This document shows, piece by piece, positions 1 through 9,216 of a DNA stretch of 33,333 nt. The position numbers and the translations under genes were made by a program. Origin of the DNA: Sphingomonas bacterium. Lineage in GTDB: Bacteria > Pseudomonadota > Alphaproteobacteria > Sphingomonadales > Sphingomonadaceae. Each line of letters opens with the position of its first letter. The stretch's first letter is position 1. A model generated the notes under the pieces. The model was given only the letters and a program-made list of their open reading frames with translations, made no database searches and had not been told where the DNA came from. The DNA lies in NCBI RefSeq assembly GCF_028292925.1, contig NZ_JAQGLK010000130.1, positions 1 to 33,333 of the forward strand. The letters run 5' to 3'.

Positions 1-1048
1 CGACCGGCTCGTTGAACGCCTTGCCCGGCACGCTGAACTGCGTCTGGCCACGGGTCGGCACGGCGACGCTGGGGGTCCGCGCGACGACGTCGATACCGGT
101 CGCGACGACGGAGACGCGCATCGAGCCGTTCAAGTCCGGGTTGAACGCCGAACCGACGATGATGATGGCCTCGGGGTCGACCATCTCGCGGATGTGGGTC
201 GCGGCCTCGTCGACTTCGTGGAGGCGCAGGTCGTCGCCGCCGGTGATGTTGATGATGACGCCCTTGGCACCGCGCATCGAGACTTCGTCGAGCAGCGGAT
301 TGGCGATGGCCTTTTCGGCGGCCTCGATGGCGCGACGCTCGCCCGACGCTTCGCCGGTGCCCATCATCGCCTTGCCCATCTCGGACATGACGGTGCGGAT
401 GTCGGCGAAGTCGCGGTTGATCAGGCCCGGCATGATCATCAGGTCGGTGATGCCGCGGACGCCCTGGTGGAGGACCTGGTCGGCCATGCCGAAGGCCTCC
501 TTGAAGGTCGTGTTGGCGTTGGCGATCAGGAACAGATTCTGGTTCGGAATGATGATCAGCGTGTCGACGTGCTTCTGCAGGTCCTCGATGCCGGCATCGG
601 CCGACTACATCCCGCGATTGCCCTCGAAGCTGAACGGCTTGGTGACGACGCCCACCGTCAGGATGCCGCGATCGCGCGCGGCCTTGGCGATCACCGGCGC
701 GGCGCCCGTGCCGGTGCCACCGCCCATGCCCGCGGCGATGAAGCACATGTGCGCGCCGTCGAGCGCCTGCTCGACCTGTTCCAGCGTTTCTTCGGCGGCG
801 GCGCGGCCGATCTCCGGGCGCGATCCGGCGCCCAGGCCCTGCGTGATGCGCAGGCCGAGCTGGATGCGGCGTTCAGCGGACGAGGCGTTCAGCGCCTGCG
901 CATCGGTATTGGCGACGACGAAATCGACGCCCTGCACGTCCGACGCGATCATGTTGGCGATCGCGTTTCCGCCCGCCCCCCCGACGCCGATCACGCTGAT
1001 CCGCGGCCGAAGCTCATCGACTTCGGGGCGGATGAATTCGATCGTCAT
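1..1048 (-). pseudogene. ftsZ: Cell division GTPase FtsZ, interrupted by an in-frame TAG and cut by the window edge
   Basis: FtsZ is the tubulin-like GTPase that forms the Z-ring. The start at 1048 is set by an AGGAG Shine-Dalgarno 7 nt upstream; protein starts [10 protein letters not shown]. The nucleotide-binding half is intact, with the glycine loop near residues 21-27 and the tubulin signature GGGTGTG at 109-115. Codon 148 (minus strand, bases 607-605) is TAG. Beyond it the same frame stays open to base 1 for 201 codons and is unmistakable FtsZ, including [23 protein letters not shown] and the T7 synergy loop NRDFAD. A product ending at 147 would lack the T7 loop and the C-terminal FtsA-binding tail, so it could not hydrolyse GTP as a polymer. 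The residue two before the stop is Gly (FEGNRGM), where relatives have a basic residue. Either a base-call error or a real CAG-to-TAG change is possible. Last gene of the dcw cluster, 106 nt after ftsA. Confidence 0.9.
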
Positions 1049-1154
1049 GCAAAATCTCCTCGATGATCCGCGACGGCGAACCACCACACCGGCAAAATCT
1101 TGCCCGAAGCGATTTCGCGACGCACGTGAAAAGTGGAAGCGTGGGCCATTTAGT

Positions 1155-2420
1155 TCAGTAGCCCGCCCGCACGGCGGAAATCAGCCGTTGCAACAAGTTG
1201 GTAGGCGACGTGCGGTGCACCGTCTGCGGTGTGTCGGTTGCGATCGTGCGCAGATCGACGGGATTGGACGCGACATACTGGACCAGCCCGGCCAGCGTGG
1301 CGAATGCCGGGCCGCTATGCGCTTCGGGCAATCCGGCAAGCCCGCGGGGACGCCCGATTCGCACCGATCGGCCGAGCACGCCCTGCGCGTAATCGGCGAT
1401 GCCCTTCAGCTCGGCGCCACCGCCGGTCAGCACCACCTGCCGGCCGACCGGCCCGGCAAAGCCGAGCGTCTTCAGCGCCGCCGCAATCTCACCCATCCAT
1501 TGGTCGAGCTGCTGGCGGATCACGGTGATCAGCTGCGCGCGGGTGATGCGCGTCGGTTCGGCGCCATCCTCTTCGCCGGCCATCGGCGCGACATCGATCA
1601 TGTCATGATTGTCGCGGGGGCTGGTGGTGGCCGATCCGTAGAAGGTCTTCATCCGCTCGGCCTGGCTGCGGCGGGTGCCGAAGGCGGAGGCGATCGCATC
1701 GGTGATGTCCGACGCGCCCATCGCGATCGTCTCCAGCCCGACGAGCATCCCGCCCGCGAAGAGCGAAACGTTGGTCGTTCCCGCGCCCAGCTCGACCAGG
1801 GCGACGCCGAGTTCGCGTTCCTCGTCGGACAGGCACGCCATGCCGGTGGCGATCGGCGCGGCAATGATCGACTTGACCTCCAGCATCGCGGAACGAACGC
1901 ACAGATCCAGGTTGCGCACCGGCGATGCCTCGGCGGCAACCACGTGAATGTCGACGCCCAGCCGGTCGGCGTGGAGACCCAGCGGGGTCTTCACCCCCGT
2001 CAGCCCATCGAGCGTGTAGAGCGCCGGCTGGGCGTGGAGCACCATCCGCCCGTCCGGATCGATCGATCCCCGCCCGGCGGCAAGCAGCGCATCGATATCG
2101 TCCTGCTCGATCCGGTGGCCGCCGAGATCGACCTCGACCGAGGCCAGCTTGCTGACCAGCCCGCCGGCCGAGAAGCTGACCCATACGTCCTCGATGTTCA
2201 TGCCGGCGATCCGCTCGGCCTGCTCCACCGCCTCGCGCACTGCCGCCTCGGTACGGCCCATGTCGGCGATGTAGCCGCGGCGCACGCCCCGGCTCTCGCG
2301 CTGGCCGGTCCCCAGCACCTGCAGTTCGCCCCCTTCGGGCACGCGGGCGATCAGCGCGCACACCTTGGACGATCCGATATCCAGTACCGTGATCAGCTGT
2401 TCGCCGCGTGCCTGTGCCAT
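1155..2420 (-). CDS. ftsA: Cell division protein FtsA, actin-like membrane tether of the Z-ring
   Basis: FtsA is an actin-fold ATPase that anchors FtsZ filaments to the inner membrane and recruits later divisome proteins. The 421-residue protein has the phosphate-1 loop DIGSSKV (14-20), the FtsA-specific 1C domain (about 85-170), the phosphate-2 motif [10 protein letters not shown] (210-219) and the adenosine motif [11 protein letters not shown] (331-341). The last residues, [14 protein letters not shown], form an amphipathic helix typical of the membrane-targeting sequence. The start ATG at 2420 has a GGGGGAA Shine-Dalgarno. A longer open frame reaches 2558 but would overlap ftsQ by about 120 nt with no family support. 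It lies 19 nt after ftsQ, the first non-overlapping junction in the cluster, and 106 nt before ftsZ. Confidence 0.97.
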   Translation of the reverse strand: MAQARGEQLITVLDIGSSKVCALIARVPEGGELQVLGTGQRESRGVRRGYIADMGRTEAAVREAVEQAERIAGMNIEDVWVSFSAGGLVSKLASVEVDLGGHRIEQDDIDALLAAGRGSIDPDGRMVLHAQPALYTLDGLTGVKTPLGLHADRLGVDIHVVAAEASPVRNLDLCVRSAMLEVKSIIAAPIATGMACLSDEERELGVALVELGAGTTNVSLFAGGMLVGLETIAMGASDITDAIASAFGTRRSQAERMKTFYGSATTSPRDNHDMIDVAPMAGEEDGAEPTRITRAQLITVIRQQLDQWMGEIAAALKTLGFAGPVGRQVVLTGGGAELKGIADYAQGVLGRSVRIGRPRGLAGLPEAHSGPAFATLAGLVQYVASNPVDLRTIATDTPQTVHRTSPTNLLQRLISAVRAGY

Positions 2421-2439
2421 GGTGCCGTTCCCCCGAGCC

Positions 2440-3378
2440 CTAGATCGTCTTGCCCGCGAGGGGCTGCTCCGCCGCGACCTGCTGCCCCGGCTCCTGCGAG
2501 GATCGGACGACGATCCGATCCGGCAGCCGCATGTCGAAGCGCATGAAGCCCTGCCCAAGCAGCCGCGAATGCTGATCGCGCCGCGCGAAATCGGTCAGCG
2601 CGGTGCGCGCCTCGGCATGCCCCTCCGGCAGCGAGAGCGTCTCGCCAGACTGGAAGCGCAGATCCCAGCGCCGGTCGCCGATCCAGCTGGCGCCTGCGAA
2701 CATCGGCTTGAGCGACGGCGCGGCCGCCATCAGCCCGGCAAGCGAGGCGATCTGGCGGTTCGCGGACGGCCCGATCACGATCGGCAGGTTTTCCGGCATC
2801 GCCTCCAGCCGCACCGGGGCGATGACGATCCCGTTGGTATCGATCAGCGAGAGCCGGCCCCTGTTCTGCCAGATCGCCGCCGGCTTGCGCTCGACCACAT
2901 CGATGACGAGCGTGTCGGGCAGGCGGCGGGAGACCCGCGCATCGGCGATCCAGCCGAACTGCATCAGCCGGTCGCGGATCGCGGTAAGATCGACCAGCGG
3001 CATCGCGCGCGATTGCTGCTCGAGCGCGACATCGTAGACGCGGGCGCGCTCCATCTTGTTGAGGCCGCGTATCTCGATGCGGTCGACCGCGAAGCCGGCG
3101 CGGCCCACCGCCTCGCCCAGTTCGACGCCGATCATCTGCGGCAGCTTCATCGCGATCAGCCCGGCAACGACCAGCCCGGCCATCGCGACGCCGAGCAGGA
3201 TGTTGCCGCCCAGCCGGATCTTTGCCTGCACCGGGCCGGGGATCACCGCCAGCGCGCGGCCGGCGGAGGATTGCGGGCGCGGCGCCATGCGGCCGGTGCG
3301 GGCGGTGCCGGTCACCCGCTTGCGCGGGGTCGCAGGGCCGCGCCGGATGCGCGCCCGTTCGTCCTGCCTGCCGCTCAC
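2440..3378 (-). CDS. ftsQ: Cell division protein FtsQ (POTRA-domain divisome protein)
   Basis: FtsQ links cytoplasmic and periplasmic parts of the divisome and binds FtsB/FtsL. The 312-residue product has a basic cytoplasmic tail rich in Arg and Pro (1-55), one membrane segment (about 56-77, GNILLGVAMAGLVVAGLIAM), a POTRA domain beginning near FAVDRIEIRGLNKM, and a C-terminal beta domain. The start is GTG at 3378, giving a GTGA overlap with the ddl stop and a perfect AGGAGG 5 nt upstream. A longer in-frame extension to 3558 lies inside ddl and is not used. It is translationally coupled to ddl and followed by ftsA after 19 nt. Confidence 0.95.
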   Translation of the reverse strand: MSGRQDERARIRRGPATPRKRVTGTARTGRMAPRPQSSAGRALAVIPGPVQAKIRLGGNILLGVAMAGLVVAGLIAMKLPQMIGVELGEAVGRAGFAVDRIEIRGLNKMERARVYDVALEQQSRAMPLVDLTAIRDRLMQFGWIADARVSRRLPDTLVIDVVERKPAAIWQNRGRLSLIDTNGIVIAPVRLEAMPENLPIVIGPSANRQIASLAGLMAAAPSLKPMFAGASWIGDRRWDLRFQSGETLSLPEGHAEARTALTDFARRDQHSRLLGQGFMRFDMRLPDRIVVRSSQEPGQQVAAEQPLAGKTI

Positions 3379-4322
3379 AAAGCCTCCTCGACGATCCGCT
3401 GGACCAGTTCGGCGTAGCTCATGCCGAGATGCCGCGCCTGTTCGGGCACCAGGCTGAGCGGGGTCATGCCCGGCTGGGTGTTGACCTCCAGCAGGTACAG
3501 CCCGGCCTCGCCCAGCGTGTCGTCCCACCGGAAGTCCGCGCGGGAAACCCCCCGGCAACCGAGCACGGCATGGGCCTTCACCGACATTGCCAGCATGGAT
3601 GCGGCCACGTCCTGCGGAATGCCCTCGGCCGGGCAGACGTGGGTCGTCAGCCCGTCGGTATATTTGGCGTCATAGTCGTACCAGCCGTTGACGGGCCTCA
3701 GTTCGGTGATCCCGAGCGCCTGATCGCCGTCCGGCCCGCCGAGCACGGAGACGGTCAGCTCGCGACCCTTGATGTACGGCTCGGCAAGCAGCGTCGGGAA
3801 TTGCTGCCACGGCCCCTTGGTGTCGCGGCCGATCGGCGAACCGTAATTACCGTCCTCCGTGACGATCGCGACGCCGACGGACGAGCCTTCGTTGAGCGGC
3901 TTGAGCACATAGGGGCGCGGCAGCGGATCGGCGGCGTACAGGCTCTCGCTTTCCACGATCACGCCGCCGGGCATGCGGATGCCGTGGGGCACCAGCTCGT
4001 TCTTGGTCAGCTGCTTGTCGATCGCGATCACGGAGGTGGCGAGGCCGGAGTGGGTGTAGCGCAGCCCCATCAGGTCGAGCATGCCCTGTACCGACCCGTC
4101 CTCGCCCGGCGTACCGTGCAACGCGTTGAACACCACGTCCGGCGCGGCCTCGCGCAGGCGGAAGGCCACGTCGCGATCCATGTCGATCGCGGTGACGCGG
4201 TGGCCGAGGCTCTCCAGAGCGGCAGCGACGCCGCGGCCCGATGTCAGCGACACCTCGCGCTCGGCGGACCAGCCGCCCATCAGCACCGCGACGTGCAGCG
4301 GGGTGACGGTTGCACCGCTCAT
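3375..4322 (-). CDS. ddl: D-alanine--D-alanine ligase
   Basis: Ddl joins two D-alanines with ATP to make the dipeptide that MurF adds to the muropeptide precursor. The 315-residue protein has the ATP-grasp layout: N-terminal MGGWSAEREVSL, the substrate-loop region LKPLNEGSSVGV, the central GRELTVSVLGG, and the metal/ATP-binding C-terminal ending LLEVNTQPGMT. The start ATG at 4322 forms an ATGA overlap with the murB stop and has a GGGGGAG ribosome site. A start ten codons earlier would run further into murB. Position between murB and ftsQ is the standard dcw order in alphaproteobacteria. A chromosomal second ligase cannot be excluded from this window. Confidence 0.96.
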   Translation of the reverse strand: MSGATVTPLHVAVLMGGWSAEREVSLTSGRGVAAALESLGHRVTAIDMDRDVAFRLREAAPDVVFNALHGTPGEDGSVQGMLDLMGLRYTHSGLATSVIAIDKQLTKNELVPHGIRMPGGVIVESESLYAADPLPRPYVLKPLNEGSSVGVAIVTEDGNYGSPIGRDTKGPWQQFPTLLAEPYIKGRELTVSVLGGPDGDQALGITELRPVNGWYDYDAKYTDGLTTHVCPAEGIPQDVAASMLAMSVKAHAVLGCRGVSRADFRWDDTLGEAGLYLLEVNTQPGMTPLSLVPEQARHLGMSYAELVQRIVEEAL

Positions 4323-5227
4323 GCCGGCTCCCCCACGCGCTGTATTTCCCATTCGAGCGCGATCCCGCTGTCAGCGAGTACGCGGGCGCGGACTTCCTCG
4401 CCCAATGCCTCGATATCGGCGGAGGATGCCGCGCCGAGGTTGAGCAGGAAGTTGCAATGCTTCTCGGACACCTGGGCGTCGCCGATGCGCAAGCCGCGGC
4501 AACCGGCGGCATCGACCAGAGCCCAGGCCTTGTGCCCGTCCGGGTTCTTGAAGGTCGATCCGCCGGTACGGCTGCGCAGCGGCTGGCTCGCCTCTCGCTC
4601 GGCGGCGATGCGGTCCATCTCCGCGCCGATCGATGCCCGGTCGCCGGGGGTGCCGGTGAACAACGCCTCGGTCACGATCGCGCCGTCGGGCAGATCGGAG
4701 TGGCGGTAGCTGTAGGCGAATCGCGCCGCCGGCCAGGTTTCCACCGTTCCGTCGCGCAGCACCACCGTCGCCTCGACGAGAATGTCGGACACGTCGCGGC
4801 CATAGGCGCCGGCATTCATCCGCACCGCGCCGCCGGCGGTGCCCGGAATGCCGCGCAAGAACTCCAGGCCGGCAATTCCGGCATCGCGCGCGGCGCTGGC
4901 CACGGCAATGCCCGGGGCGCCGCCGCCGGCGCGGACGTACCGCCCGTCCACCCCGATCCGCGCGAACGGCTTGCCGAGCCGGACGGTCATGCCCGGAAAG
5001 CCGCCGTCCCGAACGATCAGGTTCGATCCGAGGCCGAGCGGGAGGAGCGGTTGCGCCGGATCGCTGCCGATAAGGAACGCGGAAAGATCGGCGGCGTCGG
5101 CAGGCTCGAACAGCATGGCGCTCGCCCCGCCCGACTTGAACCAGACGAGCGGCGCCAGCGGTGCATCGGCCGTGACACGGCCGCGCACCGGCGCCGGTTG
5201 AGCAGCAGAGGCGCGTGCCGGGATCAT
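4319..5227 (-). CDS. murB: UDP-N-acetylenolpyruvoylglucosamine reductase MurB
   Basis: MurB is an FAD enzyme that reduces UDP-GlcNAc-enolpyruvate to UDP-MurNAc with NADPH, the second committed step of peptidoglycan synthesis. In 302 residues it shows the FAD-binding PLGLGSNLIVRDGG, then GIPGTAGGAVRMNAGAYG, and the active-site TGGSTFKNP with the catalytic serine, ending in the substrate-binding region SEKHCNFLLN. The start ATG at 5227 overlaps the stop of the upstream 64-codon ORF as ATGA. The open frame extends to 5407, but that part is a shadow of the small ORF. The ddl start overlaps its stop by four bases. Confidence 0.96.
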   Translation of the reverse strand: MIPARASAAQPAPVRGRVTADAPLAPLVWFKSGGASAMLFEPADAADLSAFLIGSDPAQPLLPLGLGSNLIVRDGGFPGMTVRLGKPFARIGVDGRYVRAGGGAPGIAVASAARDAGIAGLEFLRGIPGTAGGAVRMNAGAYGRDVSDILVEATVVLRDGTVETWPAARFAYSYRHSDLPDGAIVTEALFTGTPGDRASIGAEMDRIAAEREASQPLRSRTGGSTFKNPDGHKAWALVDAAGCRGLRIGDAQVSEKHCNFLLNLGAASSADIEALGEEVRARVLADSGIALEWEIQRVGEPA

Positions 5228-5418
5228 TCGACTCCCCAGATCTTGGCCCAGCTCGCCCATGCCTTGCGGTTGGCCTCGGCGGCCTTCAGCATCGCTTCCT
5301 GCGCGTCGAGCATCGCCTTGGCGGGATCGAGCATGCGGGCACTCGCCTCGAGCGCGCGGCGCTGCGCCTCGATCGCCTGCGCCTGCATCGCCAGGGCATT
5401 CTGCCACAGGTCGCTCAT
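5224..5418 (-). CDS. Uncharacterised 64-residue Trp/Ala-rich helical protein between murC and murB
   Basis: I do not recognise this protein. The ORF starts [11 protein letters not shown] at 5418, an ATGA overlap with the murC stop, and ends at 5224 in an ATGA overlap with the murB start, so it is locked into the operon by coupling on both sides. The 64 residues look almost entirely helical, with no signal peptide or hydrophobic membrane span. A first Ala/Gln/Glu-rich amphipathic stretch (about 5-30) is split by Pro32 from a second (33-61) with two AML(D/K)A-type units. Trp residues at 5, 54, 57 and 61 sit near the two ends, and the Trp-rich end might contact membrane or a partner. The composition recalls short helical phasin-like or scaffold peptides, but that is only a resemblance. 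The overlaps on both sides argue that it is a real gene. Confidence 0.75.
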   Translation of the reverse strand: MSDLWQNALAMQAQAIEAQRRALEASARMLDPAKAMLDAQEAMLKAAEANRKAWASWAKIWGVE

Positions 5419-6842
5419 GCCGGCACCGCGCGGGCCGCAGCGATCGCGTCGGCCAGCCCTGCCGCCCATTTGGTGATGTCGCCCGCCCCCAGGCAGATCA
5501 CCATGTCGCCCGGCTGCACCGTCTCGCCCAGAGTTTCGGCGAGCGCCGCGGCGTCGGAGATTTCGTGCGCCGAACGGTGCCCGCGCCGCTTCAACCCGGT
5601 GACCAGCGCTGCGGCGTCCGCGCCATCGATCGGCGCCTCGCCCGCGGCATAGACCGGCGCGACATAGACGATGTCGGCATCGTTGAACGCCGACTGGAAG
5701 TCCTCCATCAGATCGCGCAGCCGGGTGAAACGATGCGGCTGGACCACGGCGATCACGCGGGATTGCGCACCTTCGCGCGCCGCCGACAGCACCGCGCGGA
5801 TTTCCACCGGATGGTGGCCGTAATCGTCGATCACCGTCACCGTGCCGTCGCCCACGGGCACCTCGCCGACCTTGGTGAAGCGGCGCTTGACCCCGCCGAA
5901 CTTGGCGAAGCCGGTCTGGATCACGTCGTCGGCGATGCCCAGTTCCAGCGCCACGCCGATCGCGGCCAGCGCATTCTGCACGTTGTGCCGGCCGGGCATC
6001 GGCATCTCGATATGCTCGATCGAACGCACCGTGCCGTCGCGCTGGCGGATAATCGCCTCGAACCGGTTGCCGCCGGGGATCGGCGTCACGTTGACCCCGC
6101 GGACATCGGCCTGCGCCGAAAAGCCGTAGGTGACGACGCGCCGGTCGCGCACCCGCGGCAGGATCGCCTGCACCTCGGGATGATCGAGACAGAGCAGCGC
6201 CGCGCCGTAGAAGGGCACGTTTTCGACGAACTCGACGAAGGCATCCTTCACCGCATCGAACGAACCGTAATGATCGAGGTGCTCGGGATCGATGTTGGTG
6301 ACCACCGCGATCGTGCCGTCCAGCCGCAGGAAGCTGCCGTCGCTCTCGTCCGCCTCGACCACCATCCAGTCGGACGCGCCGAGACGGGCGTTGGAGCCGT
6401 AGCTGTTGATGATACCGCCGTTGATCACCGTCGGATCCACCCCGCCGGCATCGAGCAGGGCGGCAACCATCGAGGTCGTCGTCGTCTTGCCGTGGGTGCC
6501 GGCGACGGCGACGGTGGATTTCAGCCGCATCAGTTCGGCCAGCATCTCGGCACGGCGGACGACGGGCACACGCGTTTCCAGCGCGAGTTCCACCTCCGGA
6601 TTGCCGCGCTTGATCGCGGTGGAGGTGACGACCACCGCCGCGTCGCCGAGATTTTCGGCGCGGTGGCCGATGGCGACCCGAATGCCGCGCTTGCGCAGGC
6701 CTTCGATCACATAGCCCTCGGCCACGTCCGATCCCTGCACCTTGTAGCCGAGATTGTGCATCACCTCGGCAATGCCGGACATGCCGATGCCGCCGATGCC
6801 GATGAAGTGGATCGTGCCGATATCCGTTGCAACGCCGCGCAT
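5415..6842 (-). CDS. murC: UDP-N-acetylmuramate--L-alanine ligase
   Basis: MurC adds L-alanine to UDP-MurNAc, the first amino-acid addition of the stem peptide. The 475-residue protein has the N-terminal Rossmann-type motif [16 protein letters not shown] (11-26), the ATP loop GTHGKTT (115-121), the central-domain pair [11 protein letters not shown] and the C-terminal DDYGHHP motif characteristic of MurC/Mpl ligases. The start ATG at 6842 overlaps the murG stop by one base (TGATG). An open frame continues upstream to 7340 but is a shadow of murG. Mpl is excluded by gene context. It is followed by a coupled 64-codon ORF before murB. Confidence 0.97.
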   Translation of the reverse strand: MRGVATDIGTIHFIGIGGIGMSGIAEVMHNLGYKVQGSDVAEGYVIEGLRKRGIRVAIGHRAENLGDAAVVVTSTAIKRGNPEVELALETRVPVVRRAEMLAELMRLKSTVAVAGTHGKTTTTSMVAALLDAGGVDPTVINGGIINSYGSNARLGASDWMVVEADESDGSFLRLDGTIAVVTNIDPEHLDHYGSFDAVKDAFVEFVENVPFYGAALLCLDHPEVQAILPRVRDRRVVTYGFSAQADVRGVNVTPIPGGNRFEAIIRQRDGTVRSIEHIEMPMPGRHNVQNALAAIGVALELGIADDVIQTGFAKFGGVKRRFTKVGEVPVGDGTVTVIDDYGHHPVEIRAVLSAAREGAQSRVIAVVQPHRFTRLRDLMEDFQSAFNDADIVYVAPVYAAGEAPIDGADAAALVTGLKRRGHRSAHEISDAAALAETLGETVQPGDMVICLGAGDITKWAAGLADAIAAARAVPA

Positions 6843-8029
6843 CAGGCCGCTCCGACCTTGCGGCGGCTGGCCGCGGCGGCCGCCGTCACCCGATCGCGGC
6901 GGCGCTCGATCGCCACCGATTGCGGCGCCAGGCCCTCCGCCAGATCGGCCAGCGCGCTCGTCGCGTTGGGGCGGCCGATGCCGTGCGCGCGCTTGGCGGC
7001 ATTGGCGAGAGCGCCGGGCTCCAGCGCCAGCTTCTGCATCTGCTTGGCCAGTTCCACCGGAGTAAAGCGCGGCTGCGGGATCGCCCGCGCGCCGCCCGCC
7101 TCGACCATCTCGCGCGCATTCGCCGTCTGGTGGTCGTCCGTCGCGGCGGGGTACGGGATCAGGATGGCGGGGCGCCCCGCGGCGGTCAGCTCGGCAACTG
7201 TCGACGCGCCGGCGCGGCCGATGACGAGGTGGGCCCAGCCAAGCCGCTCCGGCATATCGGGCAGGTAGGTGGCAAGATCCGCGGGAATGCCGAGCCCGGC
7301 ATATTTGGCGCGCACCGAATCGATATCCTCCAGCCGGCACTGCTGCGTTACCTGCAACCGGCGGCGGAAGCCGAGCGGCAGCAACCCCAGGGCTTCCGGC
7401 ACCACGCTCGAAAGGATCGTCGCACCCTGGCTGCCGCCGGTCACCAGCACCCGAAAGACGCCGTCCTTGGTCAGTGTCGGGAAAGGCTGATCGCGCAGCG
7501 CCACGATCTCCTCGCGCACGGGATTACCGACGAGGCGGACCTTGCGCGAATGCTTGTCGGCCAGCCTGTCGACCTTCGAATATGCGGTGGCGATCGCATC
7601 GACGCGGCCGGCAAGCAGCCGGTTGACCCGACCCAGCACCGCATTCTGCTCGTGGATCGCAGTCGGAATACCGTCCTTCGCCGCGGCGAGCATCGCCGGC
7701 AGCGCGGGATAGCCGCCGAAACCGATCACCGCCGATGGCTGGAACACCTCGTGCAGCCGCCGGACCATGTCGCGCCCGGCAAAGATGTTCTTCACCGCCT
7801 TGAGCCATCCCGACGGCCCGCCGATGAGCCGCCCGGCCGGCACGATATGCGTCTGCACGCCCGCGAACAGGCCGGGGAAGCGCGCGCCACGATCGTCGGT
7901 AACGAGCGCGACGTGGTGGCCGCGGCGCATCAGTTCGGCCGCCAGCGCGTGCGCCGGAATCATGTGGCCGCCGGTGCCGCCGGCGGCGAGAACGAAGTGA
8001 CGGCTTTGCTGGCCGGTCGAGTCGGTCAT
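6842..8029 (-). CDS. murG: UDP-GlcNAc:undecaprenyl-pyrophosphoryl-MurNAc-pentapeptide GlcNAc transferase
   Basis: MurG transfers GlcNAc onto lipid I to form lipid II on the cytoplasmic face of the inner membrane. It is a GT-B glycosyltransferase of 395 residues, with the N-terminal glycine loop [16 protein letters not shown] (about 14-29), the linker-side LVTGGSQGA, and the UDP-GlcNAc-binding C-terminal motif [10 protein letters not shown]-like followed by [19 protein letters not shown]. The start ATG at 8029 (MTDSTGQQ) makes an ATGA overlap with ftsW and has a GGAG site 6 nt upstream; an alternative ATG at 8041 is four codons earlier. murC follows with a one-base overlap. Confidence 0.97.
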   Translation of the reverse strand: MTDSTGQQSRHFVLAAGGTGGHMIPAHALAAELMRRGHHVALVTDDRGARFPGLFAGVQTHIVPAGRLIGGPSGWLKAVKNIFAGRDMVRRLHEVFQPSAVIGFGGYPALPAMLAAAKDGIPTAIHEQNAVLGRVNRLLAGRVDAIATAYSKVDRLADKHSRKVRLVGNPVREEIVALRDQPFPTLTKDGVFRVLVTGGSQGATILSSVVPEALGLLPLGFRRRLQVTQQCRLEDIDSVRAKYAGLGIPADLATYLPDMPERLGWAHLVIGRAGASTVAELTAAGRPAILIPYPAATDDHQTANAREMVEAGGARAIPQPRFTPVELAKQMQKLALEPGALANAAKRAHGIGRPNATSALADLAEGLAPQSVAIERRRDRVTAAAAASRRKVGAA

Positions 8030-9216
8030 CTGCCGCTCCATTTGATGACGTAAGGCGATCGCGTCAGATACGGGTTTCGGCGCGTGAACGCCAACAGCAG
8101 CCCCATTCCGATCGAAAGCGCCACCATCGACGATCCGCCATAGCTGATGAACGGCAGCGTCATGCCCTTGGAAGGCGCCAGCTGGACGTTCACCGCCATG
8201 TTGATCACCGCCTGCAGACCGAACTGGGTGGCGAGCCCCGCCGAGGCGAGCAGCAGGAAATCGTCCTCCTCGTGCAGCAGCTTGATGAACACGCGAACGA
8301 CGATGGCGAGATAGAGCAGGGCGATCGCCAGGCAGGCGAGCAGGCCGAACTCCTCCCCGATGACGGCGAAGATATAGTCGTTGTGCGGTTCCGGCAGGCG
8401 GAACTTCATCGTGCCGCCACCGGGCCCGGTGCCGATCAGCCCACCGTTCATCAGCGCGTTGTGCGCCTTCTCCGTCTGGTAATTGTCCCCGTCGGCATAG
8501 AGGAAGGCGTCGATCCGCTTGGTCGCCACCGGATAGAACAGGTAGGCCGCCACGATCGCGGCCAGGCCGACCCCGCCCAGCCACACGAGAATCCGCATCG
8601 CCACGCCGGACAGCAGCAGCAGCACGAGCCACACCGCCAGGAAGATCACGGTCTGGCCGAAGTCGGGCTGCTTCATCAGCAAGGCCGCGATCGCCGCCGC
8701 CAGCAGGCCGGTGACGGGCACCACCGGCAGGCCGCGATCGTGCGTGCGCAGCGACAGAAGCCACGCCACCGTCACCACGAACAGCGGCTTGAGAAACTCG
8801 GACGGCTGGAGCTGGAACAGCCCGAAGTCGATCCAGCGCGCCGCGCCGTTCTTCTCCACGCCGACGATCGGCACCAGCATCAAGGCGACGATGAACACGC
8901 CCCCGCCGACCAGCGACAGCCGCCGTGCGAGATCCTTGGGCAGCATCGATACGCCGATCATCAGCGGCAGCCCGATCGCGATCCAGATGCCCTGCCGGTA
9001 CAGATAGTAATGCGGCGCGAGATTATCGGTGGCGGCCGCGGCGGGCGATGCGGCGGCAACCGCGATCAGCCCCGCCGAGATCAGGATCGCGACGAGGAGC
9101 AGCAGCACCCGGTCGATCTCCCAGAACCAGGTGCCGAACAGCGAACGGTCGCCCCGCCCGAAGCGGGTGACCGGAGGTTTGCGCCTGCGCCGGTCGAGCG
9201 GTGCCGTCGTCGCCAT
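8026..9216 (-). CDS. ftsW: Septal peptidoglycan polymerase FtsW (SEDS family)
   Basis: FtsW is the SEDS glycosyltransferase that polymerises lipid II at the septum together with FtsI. The 396-residue protein has a basic cytoplasmic start ([14 protein letters not shown]) and about ten membrane spans. Family marks are LQPSEFLKPLFVV in the middle, the periplasmic GPGGGTMKFRLPEPHNDYIFAVIGEEFG, and the C-terminal LPFISYGGSSMVALSIGMG. The start ATG at 9216 overlaps the murD stop by one base and has a GGGGGAAG ribosome site. Location among the mur genes fits FtsW rather than RodA. Confidence 0.96.
   Translation of the reverse strand: MATTAPLDRRRRKPPVTRFGRGDRSLFGTWFWEIDRVLLLLVAILISAGLIAVAAASPAAAATDNLAPHYYLYRQGIWIAIGLPLMIGVSMLPKDLARRLSLVGGGVFIVALMLVPIVGVEKNGAARWIDFGLFQLQPSEFLKPLFVVTVAWLLSLRTHDRGLPVVPVTGLLAAAIAALLMKQPDFGQTVIFLAVWLVLLLLSGVAMRILVWLGGVGLAAIVAAYLFYPVATKRIDAFLYADGDNYQTEKAHNALMNGGLIGTGPGGGTMKFRLPEPHNDYIFAVIGEEFGLLACLAIALLYLAIVVRVFIKLLHEEDDFLLLASAGLATQFGLQAVINMAVNVQLAPSKGMTLPFISYGGSSMVALSIGMGLLLAFTRRNPYLTRSPYVIKWSGR

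Noticed and set aside
1049-1154. Separate ftsZ promoter in the ftsA-ftsZ gap
   Set aside because: The gap holds the ftsZ ribosome site and a weak 5-bp hairpin (1091-1104), but I found no convincing -35/-10 pair or CtrA-type TTAA dyad.
12-2546. 844-codon plus-strand open frame antisense to ftsZ, ftsA and ftsQ
   Set aside because: Long antisense frames are common in GC-rich DNA. The product is Arg/Ala/Pro-rich with no domain, while the minus strand encodes clear FtsZ/FtsA/FtsQ.
5259-7268. 669-codon plus-strand frame opposite the 64-codon ORF and murC
   Set aside because: His/Arg/Asp-rich mirror composition of murC, with no family motifs or ribosome site.
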